The position numbers and the translations under genes were made by a program. Under the pieces are notes generated by a model that saw nothing but the letters and a program-made list of their open reading frames with translations, was not told the origin of the DNA and did not search any database. A stretch of 64,000 bases of DNA from OLB7 sp966250335 (GTDB lineage Bacteria > Bacteroidota > Ignavibacteria > OLB7): NCBI GenBank assembly GCA_966250335.1, contig CBINGZ010000012.1, forward strand, positions 1 through 64,000. The letters are read 5' to 3'. Positions 26,983 to 35,032 of the stretch are shown piece by piece (position 1 is the first letter of the stretch; each line of letters opens with the position of its first letter).

Positions 26983-27972
26983 CTATTTCCAGCTATATCG
27001 TTCCTGATTGAAGATCACCTTGGTGCCCCGAGGCTCCAGCATGAACGGCATCTCCCGGTATCCCGAAAGAGCGTCGCGCAAATTATCCTGATCGGGACGT
27101 CGACAATAGGTCATGAGGAAGCCCCCGCCCCCGGCGCCGGAGATCTTTCCCCCCAGCGCTCCCCCACCGATCGCCGCCCGGTACATGGCGTCGATCTCGG
27201 AGTTCGTGACGGAGGAGGCGAGCTGCTTCTTCAGCTCCCAGTTCCTGTGGAGGATCGCCCCGACGGCGTCGATGCTGCCGTCGTAGAGCGCCCGGCGCAC
27301 ATCGTGCGCAAGCGACTTGATCTCGTGATGGAACGCCTCGGTGTCGCCGATCCGATCCCGCTGTTCGGTCAGGATGCTGCTGGCCTGACGGACGATGTTC
27401 GTGAAGAAGAGGAGCAGGTTGCTGCCGAACCGGCGCTTCACCGAGGGGGTGATGTCGATCCGCTCCACCTCCACTTCATCCCCCTCGCCGAAGGCGAAGC
27501 CGCAGAGTCCGCCGTATGCCGCGATATACTGATCCTGCCGACCGATCGGTCTCCCGAGGATCTCTATCTCGATACGACACGCTTCGCGCGCCAGACGTTC
27601 CGCCCCGACCTGCTCCCCTCTGAACTGGTAGAAGGCGTTCAGGAGCCCGACCGTGAGGCTGGAGGAGGAGCCGAGCCCCGAGCCCTCGGAAGGGATGTCG
27701 GCCATCATGGCAACCTCGAAGCCGTTGGTCATACCCGCCAGCCGCGCCGCCTCGCGGACCAGATCGTGCTGGATCTCATCGACCGAGTCGACGATCTCCT
27801 TGCTGGAGTAGTCGACGTAGATCTTGTCGTCGTACCGGGCGTTGATGATGACGTAGATATACTTGTCGATCGCCGTGGAGACGACGTAGCCGCCGTGCTT
27901 CCGGTAGTAGTCGGGCAGGTCGGTCCCGCCGCCCGCGATGCTGATGCGTAAAGGGGTCTGTACGATGATCAT
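26983..27972 (-). CDS. hddA: D-glycero-alpha-D-manno-heptose 7-phosphate kinase
   Basis: A 329-residue GHMP-family kinase that phosphorylates C1 of heptose 7-phosphate. It starts MIIVQTPLRISIAGGGTDLP and has the ATP-binding glycine/serine loop SEGSGLGSSSSLTVGLLNAF and the third GHMP motif GGKISGAGGGGFLM. The neighbours gmhA (2-base gap) and hddC (3-base gap) fix the pathway as GDP-heptose synthesis. The product needs a GmhB-type phosphatase, which is not in this window. Confidence 0.9.
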   Translation of the reverse strand: MIIVQTPLRISIAGGGTDLPDYYRKHGGYVVSTAIDKYIYVIINARYDDKIYVDYSSKEIVDSVDEIQHDLVREAARLAGMTNGFEVAMMADIPSEGSGLGSSSSLTVGLLNAFYQFRGEQVGAERLAREACRIEIEILGRPIGRQDQYIAAYGGLCGFAFGEGDEVEVERIDITPSVKRRFGSNLLLFFTNIVRQASSILTEQRDRIGDTEAFHHEIKSLAHDVRRALYDGSIDAVGAILHRNWELKKQLASSVTNSEIDAMYRAAIGGGALGGKISGAGGGGFLMTYCRRPDQDNLRDALSGYREMPFMLEPRGTKVIFNQERYSWK

Positions 27973-27975
27973 GCG

Positions 27976-28683
27976 TTATGATTCCGTTTTCCGGCTGCTC
28001 CACTCCCGTTCCGCCAGAGCCAGGCTCTCGAAGGTTCCGACGTCACGCATGTATCCGTCCACGATAGCGCCGTTCATCAGCCCGACCAGCCCCGGCATGA
28101 CGTCTCCGCCGAAATCGTACGGAACATGGTCGGGAGCGATATGATCGAACAGCCCCGGACGGGCCACGAAGATACCTGCCGAGGCAAGATCGCTCGTCGG
28201 GTTCTCCGGCTTCTCGGTGAACGCGACGATCGTTCCACGTTCATCCAGCGTCGCGATACCGCATTTGCTCGGGTGCTCGGCCCGGAAGAGTCCGACGGTC
28301 AGCGGCGCCGGGTTCCGGTCGTTGAATTCGAGGAGGGCCGTCAGATCGACGTCGGTCAGGTTATCGGCATAGAGTATCAGGAAGCGATCCTCGCCGGCGA
28401 CGAAGTCCCGGTTGGCGTGCAGGGTTCCACCGCTCCCGAGCAGCGTCTCCTCCATGACCGTCGAGATCCTCACCGGACCGCGATATGAGTCCGCGTGGCT
28501 CCGGACCTGATCGGGAAGATGATGCAGGTTGACGAGGACCTCCGTCACGCCGTGGCGCTCCAGCAGATCGAGCCACCAGTCCAGAAGAGGGCGGCCCTGT
28601 ATCGGCACAAGACATTTGGGGACGGAATCGGTCAGCGGCCGCAGACGGGTGCCGAGGCCTGCCGCGAGAAGAATCGCTTTCAC
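27976..28683 (-). CDS. hddC: D-glycero-alpha-D-manno-heptose 1-phosphate guanylyltransferase
   Basis: A 235-residue sugar nucleotidyltransferase with the GT-A-like signature AILLAAGLGTRLRPLTDS and PKCLVPIQGRPLLDWWLDLL, and the metal Asp in ILYADNLTDVD. Its place beside hddA and gmhA supports GDP-heptose formation rather than another hexose. Length matches HddC. It is 92 bases downstream of the epimerase gene on the same strand. Confidence 0.85.
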   Translation of the reverse strand: MKAILLAAGLGTRLRPLTDSVPKCLVPIQGRPLLDWWLDLLERHGVTEVLVNLHHLPDQVRSHADSYRGPVRISTVMEETLLGSGGTLHANRDFVAGEDRFLILYADNLTDVDLTALLEFNDRNPAPLTVGLFRAEHPSKCGIATLDERGTIVAFTEKPENPTSDLASAGIFVARPGLFDHIAPDHVPYDFGGDVMPGLVGLMNGAIVDGYMRDVGTFESLALAEREWSSRKTES

Positions 28684-28775
28684 GCTTTGACGGGAATTCG
28701 ATACGATAACGGCCGGAAAACGGCCCGATAATAGCCAGAGGGGCCGACACCGGCCGGTTACAAGGTATTGCGCGC

Positions 28776-29897
28776 CTATCGACCCGCGACGCTCTGGACG
28801 ACGTTCATCGACTTCATGGTCCGCTCGGCGAACTCCAGGATCTCCCCCATGTCGGTCTGTTCACGGAGGTATGCGATATATTCCCGGACCGAGTCCTCGG
28901 CGGTTCTGCGGGGCTCCCAGCCGAGCGCGCGGAGCTTCGAAATATCGGAGACGGCATGACGCGTGTCGCCGAACCTGAACTCTCCCGGGATCCTCGGCTC
29001 CAGATCCTCGCGACCGAAGGCCCGGGCCACGATCCTGTCGAACTCCGCCACCGTGCAGGGACGCCCGCCGCCGACGCAGAAGACCTCGTAGTCCATGCGG
29101 GAATCCTCCAGCGCCTTGACGTTCGCATCGACCACGTCGTGGATGTTCACGAAATCGCGGAGCTGTCCGCCATCCTCGTAGATGGTCGGAGCGCGATCCA
29201 GAAGATAGTGGAGGGAGAAGATTCTGCACGCGCCGGAGTAGGCGTTGTAGAACGACTGCCGCGATCCCTGCACGATAGAATATCTGAGCGCGACCGACGG
29301 TATTTCATATCTCAGGCCGAACCGAACCGCCTGGAGCTCCTGCGAATGCTTGCTCATGGCGTAGGCGTTCGGCGGGTTGACGTGCGTCTCGGGGGTCGGA
29401 GTCCACTCCATCGGACGCCCTTCGTCGTCGAGCCAGTCCCACTCTCCTCTCCTCAGCTTTTCAAGGGGACGAAGGGTCGGAGCGACGAGGGTTCCGGAGG
29501 CTGTGCGATACAATCCCTCCCCCTGCACGAACTGCGACGAGGCGACGACCACCTTCCGCACCGGAAGCCGTTCGGCCACGATCAGCTCATAGAGCAACGC
29601 GGTCGAGACCGCATTGACATGGAAGAATGTGGAGAAGTCGTTGAGATAATCCTGGTAGGCGGCCAGATGATAGACGACATCGACGCCGCGAAGGGCTCGA
29701 AGCATCGCGTCACGATCTCTGGCGTCCCCCTCGATGAACTCGATCTCGTCGGAGAGATACGGGGGCTTTCCATGACGATGCACCGGCTGCTGCAGGTTGT
29801 CCAGAACCCGCACCGAATGCCCGAGCGTCAGAAGTCGATCGGCCGTATGCGAGCCGATGAACCCCGCTCCCCCGATGATGAGAACCTGTGAAGCCAT
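28776..29897 (-). CDS. NAD-dependent nucleotide-sugar epimerase
   Basis: A 373-residue extended short-chain dehydrogenase. The N-terminal NAD-binding loop is IIGGAGFIGSHTADRLLTLG, and the catalytic pair is in NAYAMSKHSQE (Tyr and Lys intact). The phrase SSQFVQGEGLYRT and the long insertion with GRPMEWTPTPE resemble dTDP-L-rhamnose 4-epimerase-type proteins, but the substrate is not certain. The start at 29897 follows the lipoyl-acyltransferase stop by 2 bases, so the genes are probably co-translated. Confidence 0.8.
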   Translation of the reverse strand: MASQVLIIGGAGFIGSHTADRLLTLGHSVRVLDNLQQPVHRHGKPPYLSDEIEFIEGDARDRDAMLRALRGVDVVYHLAAYQDYLNDFSTFFHVNAVSTALLYELIVAERLPVRKVVVASSQFVQGEGLYRTASGTLVAPTLRPLEKLRRGEWDWLDDEGRPMEWTPTPETHVNPPNAYAMSKHSQELQAVRFGLRYEIPSVALRYSIVQGSRQSFYNAYSGACRIFSLHYLLDRAPTIYEDGGQLRDFVNIHDVVDANVKALEDSRMDYEVFCVGGGRPCTVAEFDRIVARAFGREDLEPRIPGEFRFGDTRHAVSDISKLRALGWEPRRTAEDSVREYIAYLREQTDMGEILEFAERTMKSMNVVQSVAGR

Positions 29898-29899
29898 CG

Positions 29900-31066
29900 T
29901 CACGGCCTCCGGCGCACCGAATAGTTGATCTTCGATTTCAGCACGGAGCGCTCCGGCACGTCGGTTCTGATAATGCATCCCGATCCGATAATCGAGTCGG
30001 CCCCGATCTTCACGTGGGGCTCCAGATAGATCCCGGTGCCGAACTTGCTCCTGTCGCCGATCGTCACCGAACCGGAGGTCGCCACGGCGGGCCCGAAGCT
30101 GCAGCAGTTTCCGAGGACGCTGTGGTGCTCGATGCTGCAGTAGGGGCTCAGGAAGTTGCCGTCGCCGATCGTGGCGCAGGGACCGATATGACAGAAGGCG
30201 AGGATGATGTTCCCCTCGCCGATCGACACGTTCATCCCGATCTGCGCCGTGGGATGGATCACGTTCGCGAAGCGTATCCCCGCCTCCCTCCATTCCCTCA
30301 TCAGCCGCTCACGGAAGGGGTTGCTGGTGCTGACGGAATTGATGGCCGCATCGAACTCCCCATTGCGATACATCTCCACGATCTTCTCCCGGTCGATCGG
30401 ACCGATCACCGGCACCCCGGCGACCGAGACGCCGGCCAGATCGGGGTTGTCGTCGACGATCGCCACCGCCTGCTGCCCCCGGGTGCGGGAGATGACATCG
30501 AGTACCTGCACCGCCCCCTGTCCGCCGCCGACGATCAGAATCCGCTCGACCCGCCCGGCGCGGTAGCCGTCGTTCACCAGATCGCGCTTCCGCGCCGCCG
30601 GCGTTTCGGCGCTCTGTTCAGATCGCGATTCGATATAGGAAAGAACATCGGCCTCGGTGATCTTCGCTCCGGACGACGGGACCTGATGGATGTCGAGTCC
30701 GTGACGCCGCGCCGTCATCTCCGCCTTGACCGTCCAGTCGAGCCCGTTCTTCCCGGAGGGGGGCTCGACCGGGACGACCTCGACCCTCGGCGCCGTGCGC
30801 GCCCGGATCTGGTCGGCCGTCGACGGCTCCCTGGTGATCGCGGCGAGATGTTCCCCCACCGGAACCTCGGCCCCGACGGGGACGAGATGGGTGAGATACC
30901 CGTCGGCCGGGGCCTCGATATCGAAGATGCTCTTGGTGGTCTCCGCCGTGCAGACGATTTCGCCGGCGCGAACCTCCTCCCCCGACCCTCTGAGCCATTC
31001 GATGATCACGGCGTGCGTATCGTTCGCCCCCATCTGCGGCAGGGGGATCAGCTGTATATCGGTCAC
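29900..31066 (-). CDS. Lipoyl domain - E1/E3-binding domain - NeuD/PglD-type acyltransferase fusion
   Basis: A 388-residue protein with three parts. Residues 1-78 are a lipoyl domain with the lipoylated lysine in ETTKSIFDIEAPADG (Lys45). Residues about 112-146 form a peripheral-subunit-binding domain (ARRHGLDIHQVPSSGAKITE, ADVLSYI), the piece by which E2 proteins hold E1 or E3. Residues about 175-388 are a NeuD/PglD sugar acyltransferase: Rossmann start ILIVGGGQGAVQVLDVI, then a left-handed beta-helix with hexapeptide repeats and the catalytic-histidine region SIEHHSVLG (His314/His315). The usual E2 catalytic core with its HxxxDG motif is absent. The gene overlaps E1 beta in ATGA. The inferred job is to transfer a lipoyl-bound acyl group, made by E1 from a 2-oxoacid, to an amino or hydroxyl group of a sugar. 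Confidence 0.85.
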   Translation of the reverse strand: MTDIQLIPLPQMGANDTHAVIIEWLRGSGEEVRAGEIVCTAETTKSIFDIEAPADGYLTHLVPVGAEVPVGEHLAAITREPSTADQIRARTAPRVEVVPVEPPSGKNGLDWTVKAEMTARRHGLDIHQVPSSGAKITEADVLSYIESRSEQSAETPAARKRDLVNDGYRAGRVERILIVGGGQGAVQVLDVISRTRGQQAVAIVDDNPDLAGVSVAGVPVIGPIDREKIVEMYRNGEFDAAINSVSTSNPFRERLMREWREAGIRFANVIHPTAQIGMNVSIGEGNIILAFCHIGPCATIGDGNFLSPYCSIEHHSVLGNCCSFGPAVATSGSVTIGDRSKFGTGIYLEPHVKIGADSIIGSGCIIRTDVPERSVLKSKINYSVRRRP

Positions 31067-32073
31067 TGTAGAATCTCCAGTAGTGCGGAGAGGATCCGCG
31101 CCCGCGAGACGAGGACCTCTTCTTCAAGATGTCGCGCGGCCGGAATCACGGTCGGAAGCGCTCCCACCCGACGGATCGGGGCCTTGAGGCCGCCGCCGAG
31201 GGTGTCGTAGATCCGCGCCGCGAAGGCGCTCCCCCAGCCGAACTCCGCCGATCCCTCCTCGACCAGCACCACGCGCCCGGCGCCCCGGGCCGCTTGCAGG
31301 ATCTCTTCATCCGGACCCGCCTTCAGGTCGCCGACGATATGGGCGGAGAGGCGGATCTCCTCCCCGGCAAGGGTATCGAGAAGCGGGCCGAGGAAGCGGG
31401 AGATCCCGCCGTAGGTCACCAGCACGACGTCGGGTTCGTTCGTGTCGCGATAGTTCGTGAGCCCGACCGTGGAATATCCCGATGCGTTCCTTCGTTCCGT
31501 TCGCCCGTAACGTCCCTCTCCGTCGCGTTCGATCCGGAGCGGATAGAGGAGCTTGTTCTCGACGAAGAGGACCGGCCCCGGCTCGGCGACGGCGCGACGG
31601 AGCATCTCTCCCGGATCATGATAGAGCGACGGAGCGACGACCGTCAGATGCGGAATCCCCAGAAACATCGTCTCGAGACTCTGGCTGTGGGTCGGTCCGT
31701 AGCCCCGGCCCCCCCCCATCGGCGTCCGGATCACCAGCGGGACGTCGACACGGCCGTCGTACATGGCGGAGAACTTGGCCGCGTGGTTGATGATCTGGTC
31801 GGCGGCGAGGGTGACGAAGTCGCCGAACATCAGCTCGGCCACCGGACGCATCCCGCGCAGCGCAAGCCCCACGGCAAGGCCGGCGATCGTCCCTTCACAG
31901 ATCGGCGTGGTCAGGACGCGGTCCGGGAAGGCCGTTGAGAGTCCACGCGTGACCTTGAAGGCGCCGCCGTAGGGATCGAGGATATCCTCTCCGAGCACGA
32001 CGACACGTGAATCGGCTTCCATCGACGCGAAGAGCGCGCTCCGAAGACCTTCGACGCAGGTGATGCCGTTCAT
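31063..32073 (-). CDS. 2-Oxoacid dehydrogenase E1 beta subunit
   Basis: A 336-residue thiamine-diphosphate enzyme subunit of the pyruvate/branched-chain 2-oxoacid dehydrogenase type. It has VVLGEDILDPYGGAFKVTRG, TPICEGTIAGLAVGLALRG, AELMFGDFVTLAADQIINHA and GRGYGPTHSQSLE, then the C-terminal transketolase domain (VLVEEGSAEFGWGSAFAARI). With E1 alpha it decarboxylates a 2-oxoacid and transfers the acyl group to a lipoyl domain. Both junctions are 4-base ATGA overlaps (31063-31066 and 32070-32073), so E1 alpha, E1 beta and the lipoyl fusion are translationally coupled. A run of nine G (31709-31717) encodes the glycines before RGYGPTH. Confidence 0.93.
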   Translation of the reverse strand: MNGITCVEGLRSALFASMEADSRVVVLGEDILDPYGGAFKVTRGLSTAFPDRVLTTPICEGTIAGLAVGLALRGMRPVAELMFGDFVTLAADQIINHAAKFSAMYDGRVDVPLVIRTPMGGGRGYGPTHSQSLETMFLGIPHLTVVAPSLYHDPGEMLRRAVAEPGPVLFVENKLLYPLRIERDGEGRYGRTERRNASGYSTVGLTNYRDTNEPDVVLVTYGGISRFLGPLLDTLAGEEIRLSAHIVGDLKAGPDEEILQAARGAGRVVLVEEGSAEFGWGSAFAARIYDTLGGGLKAPIRRVGALPTVIPAARHLEEEVLVSRARILSALLEILQ

Positions 32074-33050
32074 CGGAATCCCCGTCCGCGATAATCATTC
32101 GCACTGCGATACTCAGCGCTCAGTCCGGCGGCCACCGCCGCCTCGACACGTTCGTCGGCCTCCGCCTCGATCCGCTCCCGTTCGTCGTCGGCGATCATCG
32201 CGGCCAGGCGGGCCAGCGGGTCGCGCGCGCGCAGCCGGGCCAGCTCTTCGGGGCTCCGGGTGTCGTCCCCCTTGCTGTGCGGGGCAAGGCGGTAGCTGCG
32301 GACCGTGAGGAAGAAGGGGCGTGAGGATTCGCGGACACGGTTGACGGCCTCGATCGCGATTCGATACAGATCCAGAATATCGTATGCGTCGGCCGTCGCG
32401 CCTTCGATCCCGAACGGCTCGGCGCGGGCATGAAGCTCTCCGGCATGTTCCAGCTCCTTCGGCGTGCTCTGGGCGTAGCCGTTATCCTCCAGAACGAACA
32501 ATATCGGAAGCGACCAGAGCGAGGCGACGTTGAAGCTCTCGTAGACGGCCCCCTGCCCCATCGTCCCGTCGCCGAGAAAGACGACGGTGACGGCCCCGGT
32601 TCCCTTCATCTTCTCGGCGAGCGCCGCCCCGACCGCGCAGGGGACGATCCCCCCCTGGATGCCGTTGGTGTAGAGGTTGCCGGCATGGAGGTGCTGTGTT
32701 CCGCCGATCCCGCCGCAGACGCCGGTCGCGCGGCCGAGGATCTCCCCCACAAGGCCGTCGAGATCATCGCAATATGAGAGGAAATGTCCGTGAGCGCGGT
32801 GGCTGGAGAAGATAACGTCGCGATCGCGATCGAGCGCCCCGACGACGGCGACGGCGTTCGCCTCCTGGCCGATCGAGGTGTGAACGGTCCCGTTCAGATA
32901 TCCCTGGGAAAAGAGGTCGAGGAAGCGCTGCTCCACCGTGCGGATGAGATACATCGCGCCGTAGAATCTGAGTTTCAGATCCTCCTGCCCGTCGACCGGC
33001 GACGGAGAGAGTTGAACGGATTCGAGGACGCTCATGCGGTTATGCGGCAT
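32070..33050 (-). CDS. 2-Oxoacid dehydrogenase E1 alpha subunit
   Basis: A 326-residue thiamine-diphosphate-binding subunit. It has GTVHTSIGQEANAVAVVGAL, SSHRAHGHFLSY, GVCGGIGGTQHL and the cofactor motif FLGDGTMGQGAVYESFN ending with LFVLEDN (GDG at 160-162, Asn190). The C-terminal YRLAPHSKGDDTRSPEEL matches the phosphorylation-loop region of E1 alpha. The 2-oxoacid specificity cannot be read from the sequence. The start at 33050 overlaps the upstream methyltransferase gene by 11 bases; Met6 (33035) is the alternative. Confidence 0.93.
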   Translation of the reverse strand: MPHNRMSVLESVQLSPSPVDGQEDLKLRFYGAMYLIRTVEQRFLDLFSQGYLNGTVHTSIGQEANAVAVVGALDRDRDVIFSSHRAHGHFLSYCDDLDGLVGEILGRATGVCGGIGGTQHLHAGNLYTNGIQGGIVPCAVGAALAEKMKGTGAVTVVFLGDGTMGQGAVYESFNVASLWSLPILFVLEDNGYAQSTPKELEHAGELHARAEPFGIEGATADAYDILDLYRIAIEAVNRVRESSRPFFLTVRSYRLAPHSKGDDTRSPEELARLRARDPLARLAAMIADDERERIEAEADERVEAAVAAGLSAEYRSANDYRGRGFR

Positions 33051-33855
33051 AATGACCGTTCTTCAACCAGATCACACCGTTGCGCACGAACCTGGCCGAT
33101 TCGGCCCCGGTGAAGCTGTGCGCGCGCAGATATTCCACAAGCCGCTCGATCGTGTTCTCCTCCCCCGGGTGGATATGATGATACTCCAGCCGGATCTCCT
33201 TCACCCGCCGCAGGTACTCCGCCGGCGTGTTGTACAATATCTCGTATTCAGCCCCTTCGCAGTCGATCTTCAACAGGTCGCAACAGTCGATCCCGTTGTC
33301 GTCGAACACATCTTTCAGCGATATGCATTCGGTGGGAACACCCCCCGACGCCCCTTTCGACGAGGCCTGGCTGTAGAGCGAATGTCCCAGCGACGTGGGG
33401 CCCTGAAAGAGAACGCGCGATTCGGTCCGCCCGGCGACCGCCTTCATGAAGGGGGAGATCAGCCGGTCCGCATTGTTCATCCTGATGTTCTCCACCAGCG
33501 TGCGGAAGGTGCTCGGCATCGGCTCGAAGGCGTAGACGCGGCTGTTCCGGGAGGTGAGCGCGGCCAGCAGCGAGAAGTCGCCGATGCTGGCGCCGATGTC
33601 GATCACCACCGAACCGTCCTTCACCTCGCCGTACTCCTTCTTCACGAAGGTGACGGCGATATTCTCCGACTCGGCCCCCTCCCGCGTGGAGATCCGTATG
33701 CCGTTGCGGAGAATGTAGGTCCCCGGCGCGTCTCTGAATCCGGCGTAGACCGTCAGAAACGTCACCCAGTTCTTCAGCGTCAGGATGATCGAGGGGATGT
33801 AGACGACCTGCCGGATGGTACTGGCACGGAAGTACTTGCTCAGTCTTCTTCGCAT
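33040..33855 (-). CDS. FkbM-family methyltransferase
   Basis: A 271-residue SAM-dependent methyltransferase. The SAM-binding loop is VVIDIGASIGDFSLLAAL, followed by VYAFEPMPSTFRTLVENI and DLLKIDCEGAEYEILYNTP, the usual FkbM landmarks. FkbM enzymes O-methylate sugars or lipids, and this one probably modifies a sugar of the locus. The start at 33855 (MRRRLSKYF) was chosen because the extra upstream residues are Arg-rich and overlap the preceding gene heavily; with this start the overlap is 16 bases. Confidence 0.83.
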   Translation of the reverse strand: MRRRLSKYFRASTIRQVVYIPSIILTLKNWVTFLTVYAGFRDAPGTYILRNGIRISTREGAESENIAVTFVKKEYGEVKDGSVVIDIGASIGDFSLLAALTSRNSRVYAFEPMPSTFRTLVENIRMNNADRLISPFMKAVAGRTESRVLFQGPTSLGHSLYSQASSKGASGGVPTECISLKDVFDDNGIDCCDLLKIDCEGAEYEILYNTPAEYLRRVKEIRLEYHHIHPGEENTIERLVEYLRAHSFTGAESARFVRNGVIWLKNGHYAA

Positions 33856-34994
33856 CGCGAGGTAGGAATCGATGAATCGCCGGAGGCGCCGGCCCGCCGC
33901 CCGGATGCACGCGCGGCTGCGCCCACGGAGATCTGCCCGTCGGCTGCTCCACAACGCTCGACAAAGCTACGAACCAACCCGGCAACTTCATACATGACTT
34001 TCGGTGACCGAGTGTAGGCCCCCGCCCGGCTCCGTCGCCCCCCTTCCCACACGATCTTTTCGACATCCGAGGGGCGCTCCAGGAAGGTGAGCAGCCCCCG
34101 GTCGTCGAGCTCCTCGTCGATGGCGGCGCGGCGTCCCGTGAACATGCTGTAGGTGGGGACGCCGAGGAGCGCCGATTCCCGGTTCATCGTCCCGCCGCCG
34201 CTGATCGCCATGTCGGAATGGTAGAGGAGCTGAAGCCCCGGCAGCGCCCGTTCCGGAACGATGACCCGCGCCGCCGGGCGCTCCGGCAGAGCGGCCTGGA
34301 CAAGGGAGCGTTCCAGACGGGTCTTCGGAAGGATCACGACGACGTTGCCGGGGTCGGCGCAGGCGCGATCGATCACCCGGCGGCAGATCTCCTCGCTGGC
34401 GCTGTCGTGGTAGTTCCCGATCAGCCCCGGAGGACGTATGGTGACCAGTCGATCCTTCTCTCCGGCCCCCAGCTCCCGTCGGAAGCTCTCGTCCGGGAGG
34501 AAGTCGAAGAGGTAGAGATCCTCCTTGAACCCGTGATATCTGTCGACCCGGTCGGGCCTGATCCCCGCCTGTTTCAGGCGCGCGTCGGAGATGATATCGG
34601 GACAGAGAAGGCGGGTGGCGAACCGACGGAAGATCGACATCTCGGTCCACTCGTAATCGAACATCACGAGCGAGGGAATCCCCATCAGCCTTGCCGCCAG
34701 CGTCTGTGTGCGCGACCCGTGGCTGAGCGCCATCGCCGGACGGAACGCCCGAACCGCCCTGACGAGCTGCATGGAACGGACCGGCAGGTTCAGCACCTTC
34801 TTCACCTTGTTCCTCCCCGCATGCTCCCCCACCGGAACCGCGTCCAGCCGGAACTGCTCCACCAGGTCGAGCGTCTGCGCGAAGCTCCTGGCCGTCAGGC
34901 GGACCTCCCACCCCTCGCGCCGCAGATGATGGATCAGCGGCGCGTAGAGAGGGACGTGGGGAGAGTTGTCCAGGTCTATCCAGATACGATACAA
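33840..34994 (-). CDS. DUF354 protein (GT-B-like)
   Basis: A 384-residue protein starting at a TTG (34994-34992) and reading YRIWIDLDNSPHVPLYAPLI, the normal DUF354 N-terminus. It continues with FRPAMALSHGSRTQTLAARL, FDYEWTEMSIF, LYHSDMAISGGGTMNRESAL and VPTYSMFTG. The family resembles UDP-N-acetylglucosamine 2-epimerases and MurG-like enzymes and is common in polysaccharide loci; the exact reaction is unknown. TTG was chosen because no ATG precedes the conserved region except one 79 codons upstream, inside the preceding gene. It follows that gene by 38 bases. Confidence 0.8.
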   Translation of the reverse strand: MYRIWIDLDNSPHVPLYAPLIHHLRREGWEVRLTARSFAQTLDLVEQFRLDAVPVGEHAGRNKVKKVLNLPVRSMQLVRAVRAFRPAMALSHGSRTQTLAARLMGIPSLVMFDYEWTEMSIFRRFATRLLCPDIISDARLKQAGIRPDRVDRYHGFKEDLYLFDFLPDESFRRELGAGEKDRLVTIRPPGLIGNYHDSASEEICRRVIDRACADPGNVVVILPKTRLERSLVQAALPERPAARVIVPERALPGLQLLYHSDMAISGGGTMNRESALLGVPTYSMFTGRRAAIDEELDDRGLLTFLERPSDVEKIVWEGGRRSRAGAYTRSPKVMYEVAGLVRSFVERCGAADGQISVGAAARASGRRAGASGDSSIPTSRCEED

Positions 34995-35032
34995 GGTGAT
35001 TCGGTAAGGTATGGAAGGGGGAGGATCGTCCC

